Shown here: piece by piece, positions 37,001 through 49,000 of the stretch | How the letters are laid out: each line of letters begins with the position of its first letter | Position numbering within the stretch: position 1 is the stretch's first letter | Assembly: GCA_006937955.1 (NCBI GenBank) | Contig: SSNP01000052.1 | Location: 766,940 to 830,939 of the forward strand | Source of the DNA: Pachypanchax playfairii | Taxonomy: Eukaryota; Chordata; Actinopteri; Cyprinodontiformes; Aplocheilidae | Length of the DNA: 64,000 nucleotides | Direction: 5' to 3' | Position numbers and translations under genes: made by a program | The notes under the pieces: model-generated | The model's database searches: none | Seen by the model: only the letters and a program-made list of their open reading frames with translations | What the model was told of the DNA's origin: nothing

Positions 37001-40000
37001 TTGGTCTTTGAAATCTGTATCAAGCTCGTTTAAGAGTCGTGTTAGCGTACAGAGATACATTCATTATGTAACTACAGACATTATGCTGTTTTCATGATGT
37101 AATGAGCTCGTTTAGCTCTAGATGGCAGAATCATACAGAAACCAGAGCTTCAGTCTAACGAGCTGCTGGAAAATCAAGCAGACTAAATGTCCCTTCCACA
37201 CTCCTCTACCCCCCTGGGTCGGGTTTGTCCTCTGCTCATAAAGAAGCTGTTTAGAGAGTGTTGAAACAAACCAGCTGAAAGCTGCAGATAGACCTCAGAG
37301 AAAATGAGGTCTTTTTAGTCTGGAGTCCCCAAAGACATGATAAACAGAAACAAGTGAAGGACAGAAGACACAACAAGGACAGAGTGAAGTTCTGGTCACA
37401 CGTCGACCAGCTTCAGTGTGTTTGTTCTGTTGCAGTAATTCTGTTTTCTTGTCGACTGCTTCAGGCCTCCATACTGGACCTGCACTCTGGAGCTCTGTCA
37501 ATGGGGAGACAGTTCGTCAATGTTTACAGGTGAGGAAACACAACTTGTCTCTATATGTTCCACTGATGCTGCCGCCTGCGTCACAGTCACCTCACATTAT
37601 ATATTCAGTATAATATCTAGTCAGCTTCAATTTTCCTGATGTAGGTCTTTGTGTTGTCCTCTCATAGTCCAGTCCCCCACTCACGTCTCATTCATCATCA
37701 CTGGTTTCAGTTGTCCCCCCCCTCCCCCCACCCTTTTCCCATCTCCCCCCCTTCCACCAGGGAGTTGGCTGACACCAAATCCTCAAAACCATCTGGCTGA
37801 TTTTAATCAGGGAGCCATGACAACAGTTCTCACCTCTTTTCATCTCCCCATCATTCACCTCCTGCCAAACCGGGACGTCAGTCAGGATCCGCTGGCTGAC
37901 ACGCTTGTCTAGATACCTGTACTGTACCAGGTTGTGAATGAATGCTCTAACAGAAGCCCGTCGTCCTCTGCTTTGTTTCCATGGGGACCTGTTGGTGTGT
38001 GGATGTGTGGCTGCAGGTATTTTGGGGATCAGATCAGTAACGTGTTCACAGAAGAAGATTTCAGGCTCTACAGGTAACTGAAAGATGTTTAAAATGATTC
38101 AAGTATTTATAGTAAATTGCCCCACTCAGCTCCAGAATGTGTTCTTTGTGTATCTTGTTATAAACATCACTTACATCATTGTACACACATTCAGGTGTGT
38201 ATAAATACAAACCTCTTATATAAATCCTCTAAACCAGATCTTTGTCTTGAAGCTTTTTATAATTTCTATTTTTAAAGCAGTGAAAGGTTTTCAGAACATC
38301 TTCCAGAAGCTTCTACGAGTGTTACAGAGTCATAAATCATTAAAGAATCAAGTCGCCTGTCAGCTTGACTCATTGTGTCTCTGCTGTCTTCAGAGATGTT
38401 CGTGGGCGAATCCAGGCCATCATAGCTGATACGTTTGGTTTGGATCAGACTCTGATGTACCTCACCAAGCCCACCTTCTTCTCCAGAATCAACAGCACAG
38501 CAGCCAAGACCCAACATGACGAGTACTGGCACCCACACATTGATAAGGTAACGGATAAGAACCGAGTCGGGACTTGTTTGGGTTTGGATAACAGCACAAG
38601 ACCTCATCGTGCAGAGATTTAGACTAAGGTACCGGTCCAGTGTTAGAATCTGGGACAAGCTACACACAGATAACTGTGGGTTGGGGGGGACACCGTCTCT
38701 AGGGCTGCATGGTGGACAGTTGGTAGATTTGCTGTCTCACAGTAAGAAGGTTCTGGGTTCAGCCATGTTTCAAACCCAGGACTTTGTTTGGACTTGAGAC
38801 AACAAGTCCAACATTTGGACAACATAAAACAGCGTTTCATTCATTCACACAGTGTAATTCATAAAATCTGAAAATTAAAAAAAACAAAAGATCCATGAAT
38901 TAAAATGTGTTTCTACTTATTTGGATCTACTGGTTTATAACCAGCATCAAGAGGTTCAAGTTCTAATAAAATGAATAAACCCAGGTGGGAGTTTTATTAA
39001 TGACCAGGTGTAGAAGAGGTGCCATCTAGTTCAATGATGTCTGGAATCACAATAAATGTTTTTAATAGAAATATTTATGACATTTAAAAAGTAAATCTAA
39101 AATAATTTATAATCAGATAGATGATTATTAGTAAGAAGGAATAAATCAAGTCAAAGTCTCTAATATTTGGGCTGATTTCCTTCTTGTCAACTGGATTGTA
39201 AAATAAATCTAAAATCCCGAGTCAGGCCGTTTCTCCGAGTCGAGAGTCTTCACAGACCTGCAGAATATTTCTTTACCTGATGGGGATGATGATCAACCAG
39301 TTCTCTGATGCTTCTGCAGCGCCGGAGAAGAAAAAGGTGCAAAATGATTTCCTCAGATATTGTGGAGTAAAAGAAGAATGATACGTCACAATATCACAAT
39401 GACATTTACAGTAACAAGATTTATTATGATTTAGATAAAATCTCTGCATCAGTTTGTTAGCACATGAACTTCAACTCAGTTTAGACTTGGAGCTCTAGTT
39501 CTCAGCAGGTGACAGCTGTCCACACCAGTGTGTAAAAGTTCTTGAAAGGGTCAGTAAGACTACAAATACAACCCATTTGTCTGGAATAAATAACCAAAAT
39601 ATTTATAAGAGATGTGAGTGACAAACTGTTATTATTTGAACAGAAAACACCTTCAGGTCAGGAATGTAAATACTATAAGAGACATCAGTGTCCAGCTTCA
39701 TTGTACCAGCAGGTCCTCTGCAGACCATCAGCTGTATAACCAGAAGCTCTTTGCATGTAAATGACAGAGGATTTATCAACTGGCCCCAGATGGAGGAGTG
39801 AAGTGGCTCTTTCCTGATTCGGTTGTTCTTACTGTCGAGAGACACTTGGAAGGATGAAGAGACAATATTTCATAGCTGTAAAACTAATGAGATATTAGAT
39901 GACACACAATGAATGACGAGAACAACAGATCAACATTCAGACTGCAGTTTATTATAATCAGCTTCCAAAATAAAAGCATGAACCCAACATCTCAGGATGT

Positions 40001-43000
40001 CTCCTAAAAGTCCAACAAGCCTAAAGATTCTTTACTAAATATAAACTGGACTCATTCAGCTGTCCTGGTATGAAAGACCCTGTTTAATATGTGATGCTTC
40101 ATGTGTCTGTTAGAAAGAACATACAACACATGACGTCCTTCAATCATGCTGCATTTCCAAACGAGCCACATCACAAATCAGAGCATTTAAAACAGTCACA
40201 TGATCATGTGACAGGAAACAGAAAGTGACAGACTGTCAAACACTTTGATAAAATACACCATGTATAAATAACATTGATCCAGATCAGCTTCTTTATTCAG
40301 AAATATATTTTTTAATCAACTTTTCATGACATCAGATTGTTGTTGGGAATCTGTTTTAACTCTGGAAGTCTGTGAAGTCGAACTAACGATGTTTTAAATG
40401 TGTCTTTACTCATAAAACCTTCAAGTTAAAATAGAGCTGACATACTTTAGATAATGATTAAAAGAAGCAGCTGTTGTTTTTTCACTGACCTCCTTTCTGT
40501 CTGTTTATTATCAGTCTGACAACTTTAATTTAATCAGTTTTTACTGTAAAAGTTTGAATTAGATTTTATTAAAATGTATTAGAGTTCACTTTAATCTCAT
40601 TTCAGTTTAAATTTAAAGAACAAAATAGTCGATGTTAAGTGTCTGAATCAGTGACTTAATGAACGATTTGAGGAACAGAAGTTTTTAATTGATTTACATC
40701 AGGCTCAGCTGTTGTTAATGATGCTGACAAACAATCCAACTTTCCCTCTGAGGCATCTTTGTAATTTAGATTAAAAAAGATTTATAGAATATTAGAAAGC
40801 TGCATCAGTGTTCTGTATTTCTGTTAGAATTATTTTGGAGCGCTTGTGAATGTTGCTGGTGTGAATTCTTTCAGGATTTCCTGAAACTCTTTGTTGTTTC
40901 TTTTGAAGGATGATCAAGGAAAAGCTTTTACGTGAGGCTCTAAACTGACTGTCTGAATGAGTTCAATAAATTCTTTGATGTTTCATTTAGGATATATGTT
41001 TTTTTCTTAAGTCTATTAGTCTTTTATTGATCTGAACAGTTCGTGTCAGAACTCTTGTGGGTTGTGCAACATAAACGGGCAGAAATTCACTTTGTATAAT
41101 TGAGTTTTAACTGCGTCAGTGGGCAAAACTCCTCTATAGGCCTTTCATGTAGTATTTTGATTTATATGGGTTTGTCAGTGTTCGTTTCTTCTGAAGATCT
41201 GCTCTTCTCCATGTTTTAATTAGTCCCAAAGGTTTGATGAGTAAGACAGTAAGAGTCAGCAGCGTGTGATCTCAGGAGAGACACAAAGCGTTGCTTCTTT
41301 CTAACAAGAGCTGCTGACACAGTGGCAAAAAATCCATGTGGTTTTAAACTACTGCAGTGCAACAAAGCCCCGGTGCTGTGGGATATTATGTAAAGACCTT
41401 GTTACACATGGTCATTAGCCTGGAATATTTTCACAATATTCCAGGATCTCAAAACTCAGAAAAGTAAAACAACAATCTATTTTAGTTATTTATAGAAATA
41501 ATAAACAAGTGTGTGTTAAAAACTGGTGCCTTATCAAACATGTCTTAAAGAGTTCCTTCCATTAAAACAGTTTTTCTGAGGTTTCTGTTGAATATTTGAG
41601 CTCCACAGGTGTTCTTACCTTCATAGTGGGTGAAAACAGGTCAACAACTTCTCTTTTAGTTTTAATCTCTCAAACTACGCAGGTGGTGATAAAACCCGAG
41701 TTCTCCCGAGTTCTAACAGCCTGTATCTGTTTCATCACAACTCCTTTGTTCGCTAGTATTCATCAGCTCCTGCAGTTGAAACTACACCTAGCATGCTGCT
41801 GGCTAAAAGCTGTTAGCATAACACCTAGCATGCTGCTGGCTAAAAGCTGTTAGCATAACACCTAGCATGCTGCTGGCTAAAAGCTGTTAGCATAACACCC
41901 AGCATGCTGCTGGCTAAAAGCTGTTAGCATAACACCCAGCATGCTGCTGGCTAAAAGCTGTTAGCATAACACCTAGCATGCTGCTGGCTAAAAGCTGTTA
42001 GCATAAGACCTAGCATGCTGCTGGCTAAAAGCTGTTAGCATAAGACCTAGCAAACAGAAAGAGAGAACGCCTGCTGTTACCATGTGCAGCGGGGCAGGAA
42101 ACAGTTGCTCTGGCTAGTTTGTTAGCCAATCAGAGTCCAGCAAATTCGAATAATGAATATGAACGAGCTGCTGCCGAACCCAGCCGAATCATCACGCAGA
42201 CAGATTGAAAGGTCTGTTAATCAGTGTTTCCTGACGTTTTTTAGAAATAAAATGTTTCATATTACTGGTTAATACTTCAGAATAACCACAAAGTCCTGAA
42301 ATTAGTATGAAATGGCCTCTTTAAATATAAAAACTGTAGTTGTGTTAGTTCAATATGTTGGACATCATCGGGGGTCTGAGTCCTCAATGGTTCAAGATCT
42401 TAATGAGGTATTTAAAAACCCTAAAACCAAAAAAATCATTCTTCAAACTGGCTGTTTAAGACGTTTGGAGCTGCTTTTTGACCCTGAATGACCTTCTGAA
42501 ATCGCTGTTGGTTAAGATATCTCGGATTTCAACAGAAACACCTTATCAGGACATTTTGAAGCACCATATTTGAAATTTGTGCATGAACAATATAGTAATT
42601 GTTACATTAGAGATGTCCTGGAGAAACTTTAAAGGTGGTTGATGTTCTTCAGCCAATGAGAAAGCAGAGAGTGGCGTGACAGCTGCAGGTGGAATCAAAC
42701 GAGTAACAGAGACAAATGAATGCAGGAGTCTGTTGGTAATAATGAACAGGTCTCATCATCTGTCTCTTAATTGTGTTGATGTTCAGGTAAATCACCGTCT
42801 CTGCTACGGGCTCACTGGGTTGTTAACATAAGCTTGTAGATTTTGTTGCCATGGCAACGTGAAGCATTAGGGCACATCTGGTAACTGACCGGGTAGTTTT
42901 GATGTAAATTATGCATCATGACATCTGGCAGTTTTGGTTGTGTGGCATTTTGGGCGGGGTTTTTGGTGAGCTGCGTTGCCATGGTAACTCAGATCAACAA

Positions 43001-46000
43001 TGAAAGCTATTGTAGTAGTTTATATATAATACAGTGGGGCAAAAAAGTATTTAGTCAGCCACCAATTGTGTAAGTTCTCCCACTTAAAAAGATCAGAGAG
43101 GCCTGTAATTTTCATCATAGGTATACCTCAACTATGAGAGACAAAATGAGGAAAAAAAATCCAGAAAATCACATTGTCTGATTTTTAAAGAATTTATTTG
43201 CAAATTATGGTGGAAAATAAGTATTTGGTCAAGAACAAAAGTTAATCTCAATACTTTGTTATATAGCCTTTGTTGGCAATGACAGAGGTCAAACGTTTTC
43301 TGTAAGTCTTCACAAGGTTTTCACACACTGTTGCTGGTATTTTGGCCCATTCCTCCATGCAGATCTCCTCTAGAGCAGTGATGTTTTGGGGCTGACGCTG
43401 GGCAACACGGACTTTCAACTCCCTCCAGAGATTTTCTATGGGGTTGAGATCTGGAGACTGGCTAGGCCACTCCAGGACCTTGAAATGCTTCTTACGAAGC
43501 CACTCCTTCGTTGCCCGGGCGGTGTGTTTGGGATCATTGTCATGCTGAAAGACCCAGCCACGTCTCATTTTCAATGCCCTTGCTGATGGAAGGAGGTTTT
43601 CACTCAAAATCTTACGATACATGGCCCCATTCATTCTTTCCTTTACACGGATCAGTCGTCCTGGTCCCCTTGCAGAAAAACAGCCCCAAAGCATGATGTT
43701 TCCACCCCCATGCTTTACAGTAGGTATGGTGTTCTTTGGATCCAACTCAGCATTCAAACACGACAAGTTGAGTTTCTACCAAAAAGTTCTATTTTGGTTT
43801 CATCTGACCATATGATGTTCTCCCAATCCTCTTCTGGATCATCCAAATGCGCTCTAGCAAACCGCAGACAGGCCTGGACGTGTCCTGGCTTCAGCAGGGG
43901 GACACGTCTGGCACTGCAGGATTTGAGTCCCTGGCGGCGTAGTGTGTTACTGATGGTAGCCTTTGTTACTTTGGTCCCAGCTCTCTGCAGGTCATTCACT
44001 AGGTCCCTCCGTGTGGTTCTGGGATTTTTGCTCACCGTTCTTGTGATCATTTTGACCCCACGGGGTGAGATCTTGCATGGAGCCCCAGATCGAGGGAGAT
44101 TATCAGTGGTCTTGTATGTCTTCCATTTTCTAATAATTGCTCCCACAGTTGATTTCTTCACACCAAGCTGCTTACCTATTGCAGATTCAGTCTTCCCAGC
44201 CTGGTGAAGGTCTACAATTTTGTTTCTGGTGTCCTTTGACAGCTCTTTGGTCTTGGCCATAGTGGAGTTTGGAGCGTGACTGTTTGAGGTTGTGGACAGG
44301 TGTCTTTTATACTGATAACGAGTTCATACAGGTGCCATTAATACAGGTAACGAGTGGAGGACCGAGGAGCCTCTTAAAGAAGTTACAGGTCTGTGAAAGC
44401 CAGAAATCTTACTTGTTTGTAGGTGACCAAATACTTATTTTCCACCATAATTTGCAAATAAATTCTTTAAAAATCAGACAATGTGATTTTCTGGATTTTT
44501 TTTCCTCATTTTGTCTCTCATAGTTGAGGTATACCTATGATGAAAATTACAGGCCTCTCTGATCTTTTTAAGTGGGAGAACTTACACAATTGGTGGCTGA
44601 CTAAATACTTTTTTGCCCCACTGTATGTGTAACTGGACCTTTCTGTTTGGACTGATTAATTTAGAGGGAAGAATAATATAAGAATCTATTCACCTCCTTG
44701 ATCCTCAGGTCTTATAATAAACCTCCCAAAACTTAAAGATGGTGGTTTATGATTCGCATCATGACATCACTGCGCTCAAGTTGATGTTTTAAACTCTAAA
44801 GTTCAGGTTTGTGAGTGACTTCAGTTCATATTTCCACACTGTTTCCTCTCGCTGTCGGCCAGGTGACTTATGGCTCTTTTGACTACACGTCTCTTCTCTA
44901 CCTGTCGGATTATGGCTCAGACTTCACCGGTGGAAGGTTCGTCTTCATGGACCAGAATGGAAATCGGACTGTGGAACCTCGAGCAGGTACTGGTGGCTTT
45001 CTTTAGTCATATTTATAAAATAAAAACATTAAAGATGAATGGAAACGCTCAAACATGGTAAAAATCATTAAAGTGCAGAAAAGATCATTTACCCGTTTGA
45101 AGTTTAGTCTGTCTGGAAAAACACGGGATGCACATCAGGAAGTACAAATCAAGTCATGTGACTCAAACTGGTTGAGATGGAAAACTTGTCTTAAACTTAT
45201 ATAATAATTCATCTTGTTTTTTCATGATAATTTTCTCTGCTGAATGTTTTTATTGCAGTTACTTCTTCTTCTACTGATTTAAACCATCTTTACTGCAGCT
45301 CCACTGACACTGTGCTGCTAAGTTCATTTGCATCAGTTAAAAGTCTGATTCACTTGTTCATCTTCACGTCTCTTGTGAATGGAAAGTGACCAATCAGCTG
45401 ATAAAATGTTCTGACATGCTTTTCAGCCTGAAACCCAGTCATACTTTACCTGTGGTGTCTAAGCTGCACCTCTGAAGGGGGTTGGAGGGCTCTAAAAGGT
45501 GCAGCAAAGTGGGTGTAATCCTCCCTAAGTGAGTAATCAGCAGCAGTGACTGCTGCACAGAGAAGATGTGAGGGATTAGGTTTTACCTCACTTCAAACAC
45601 CCAGAGGAACAAACGCAACATCTTTTACAAAATAAAGTGTTTCTATCTTTGACAGCACAGTTTCTCTATATACACACTACTAAATGTGTGTAGTAATACC
45701 ATTTTTTGGAGTTCATTTGAACTTCAGGGCTGATGTTGAGAATTTTAAAACTGAGGAATGAAAATCTAAGTGAGAGAGCAGAAATCTGAGCGTGTTTCAT
45801 CAGGAAGTCTGAACACGAGAGACTGATTCAGAAGAAAACAGGATTTTTGTGGGAGCAGCTTTAAATCTGAGTAGAAACCAGATCAGCAGAGCAACAGACT
45901 CTTCACACAGCTGGATATCAGACTCCGAACATTTAACATGAACAATAAAGAAAATACGACAAATAACAGGAAGGAGGGTTTAACGTGGACATGGAACGTG

Positions 46001-49000
46001 TAAATAAACGTGCAGATTTCACAAGCGAGATTCTTTATCCTGCACGAGTTTTAAATCCAAGCTGTATGTTCGAATGCTGCTGTAACATAAACTGTTTACT
46101 GTCAGTCATATATGGTTATTAGATATGTTTGAGCAAGAGACACTGAAGCTTTGACCTTCACAAACCAGCTGTTATCACAACAAACCACTTGAAGAGTTTA
46201 TTAAAATTAAACAACAATGATTCAAACCAGTGATACTGGAGTTAGAATGATTGTTAGATATTAAAACTTCAGTCATCCACTGGTGAGAGAAGATGTCGGC
46301 TGGCGGCCCGCGTGTCCGCCAGGCCTGAAGGATCCTTCTATCAGGCAGCAGGTAGTTCATCCTTCGAAGTGTAGAAGACTCCTGAGGGAAAAGGAGAGAC
46401 CAGAGGAGATTCTGGGTTCTTGTCCAGATGTGTCCAGTTGAATTAGAGGGACAGGGTAACAGAATAAAAGTCCAAAATCCAAAATAAAGTTTTGTTATAA
46501 AGAAAAATAAATAACACATTTTAACAATTTAAAGGAAATATGATTTCAAATGTTTTAAAGTTCTAAAAGACAAAAACTTCTTTTTTTTTTTTAAAGAAAT
46601 AACTTTAGATCAATACTTCTGTTACATATTGGAGGATTAATTAATATCTTCAAAGTTAACTTTAAAATATATCAGTGATGATTTGTTGACCCAACTGACT
46701 TCACCGTGTCTTCCAAGGACAGATGGAACTTTGTGCAATTTGACGAACAGCTTGACCCGTTTATGAACTCTGTCCTGATGGACAATGTCCCTGCTGTAGT
46801 TTTGGCATAAAGAGGACATGATGTCCTGGTTTCAGTTTTTGGGTAAAAGCGTCAGTAAACTAAACAGAAGGAGGGAATCAGAGCAAAGTGTAACGCACAC
46901 AGCTGGACTGAACCATGTAAAACCAGCTGATCACCACGCCTATCGTTGTGTTTTTGTGTCTGTGTGAGACGCCACAGTCGCTGTGTCTGTCTCTGCTGCA
47001 GCATCCTTGTTTAAAATATCTATTTCCTCGCTGTCAGATAGAAACGCAGGACATCGTGGAGCTCAGGTTTCTGTTCAGATGGAGGTTTTACTGTGTGTGA
47101 TGGTATTTCACTCTGTAGATTGTGGTGACTGATACAAAGGTAATAACCCCCCCAAATGTCCTAATTTGAAATGACAGATTGCTTCTTAATTTGTTTGAAG
47201 GTAGAACGGTTTGAACAGCAGCTTTTTAAAACGAGACTCTGATTAGTATGAAGAACGAGTCCCGAGACTTCTTTCCCTTCCTGACAGAATTACTTAGTCT
47301 TTATTGTATTTGACAGAAAGCAATCCCAAGGTGTTTCTGTCCACTTTGTACGTTCTATCACTTCTACTTTGTCCTTCCATGATGTTTTCTTTCATCTCGC
47401 CACACTGCTTTCCATCCTCCGTCTCTAATTCAACTCGGCTCTTCTATCTTTGCTCATTTTTAGTTTTTAGATCTTTTGTCTCATCTTCCGGTTTCATTTC
47501 AAGTCTCCTTTGTTAAACTCGTGTGTCACTAGGACTCGAGCTGCTTACGGAGTCATACTGAAGCATCCTGAAACCTTGATCATATTGTATGAAGCTGCTG
47601 TTATGGAACTTTACTGAAGGTCGTGTATTAAAACGTCTCTGCAGCTCACTTGCCACCTTGTCAACTTTCTGTTTTCTATGAAGGTAAAATAAATTTCAGC
47701 AAAATTCCAAACAGAGTTAAAGGGTTGAACTGACTGATGTTGCACCTGTGAGCAGGAAGTGGAGGTAGTCATAGAGAAGTAGGTGTGATGAAACCAGTGT
47801 GACTCTGGTTCAGGTCACACCATGGCTGTGTCCAAATTCAGGGTCTGCATACTTCGAAGGCTGGATTCGTCGGCCGTTTACGTCACGGCGCCACAACTAG
47901 GCCTGTCCCAATTCGAAGACTCCTTCGAATGTGGCCGACGAATCCAGCCTGTTTTTCCCCAATTTGAAGGCTGGGTCCGGTGTAACCTTTGCCGGCCGAC
48001 ATATCCCAGCATGCATTGCGGGTGAAATGGGAGATTTTTTTATGAGTAATGGCGGCAAGTGAGGAGAAAGCTACGCCCCGGAGATGATTGGATTTACAAG
48101 CTTAAAACTGTTAAATTTAGGGCTTTGGTCATTTCTATAAAATATTCTAAAGTTATTTTAGTTTGAAACGTTACAGTAAAAGTGCTTGTATCGCGGTCTC
48201 GGCTCGTAAGGCAGGTCCCGTAAGCCGCTCCGTTCATTTTTTCATTTTTTTTTTTTTTTTAATTGCGACTGGAGTTTTATATCTTTTCAGGCCAAAAGAA
48301 GAAAATGTTGTACATTATCAAAAATAAATGTGTAAAATCACTTCAACACCTATATTTAGAACTTTTTGTTAAACATATAAACCTGCTTTCTGAGCTATGA
48401 ACACATATTCATTGTAAACATGAAATAATAAAAATAAAGATTATTCTCATAAAAAGGAAAAACAAAATAACAGTATACATATTTATTGCGGGATTAACCA
48501 ACTAAAGACCGTTTCTTCAAACATTTTTAAACAGTTCTAACTGTTCAGGCCAGAGTTGTCACGGTTGCTAGGTGACAGCAAATTCGCGGGGGTGGGGGCG
48601 GGAGTTCATCTGAAGGCTAGACCTGTCCCAATTCACAGCCGTTAACATCCGGTCTAACCGGTCGAAGAAGTACGCGACCCACGTCGACTGGGTAGACTGG
48701 GTCCTTCGAAGTATGCAGACCCTGAATTTGGACACAGCCCAGATGTGTTTCAGCTAGCTTGAGCAGTACATTAGTGGAAAGTGAGACTTCCTTTCCACCG
48801 GACGCGTAACAAGCAAGTAACGTAAGTGAAGCATAATACATGGGTGATAGCCGCCATTAAAGTCAATGGGACCGTTTCCACCAGGCGCGAAGCAGCGCGC
48901 ATGAGACACGTCTCAGAAGCGTAGTGTCACAGCCTTTACGTGACAACACTACGCCTCTAAAACGCATCAAGCTTAGTAATTTAGTTTGGACTAGACAGGA

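Noticed and set aside
41596..41853. Shared protein-like ORF (also at 58062-58349)
   Set aside because: Similarity between the two comes from miniature element copies A and B; the reading frame runs into a tandem repeat.
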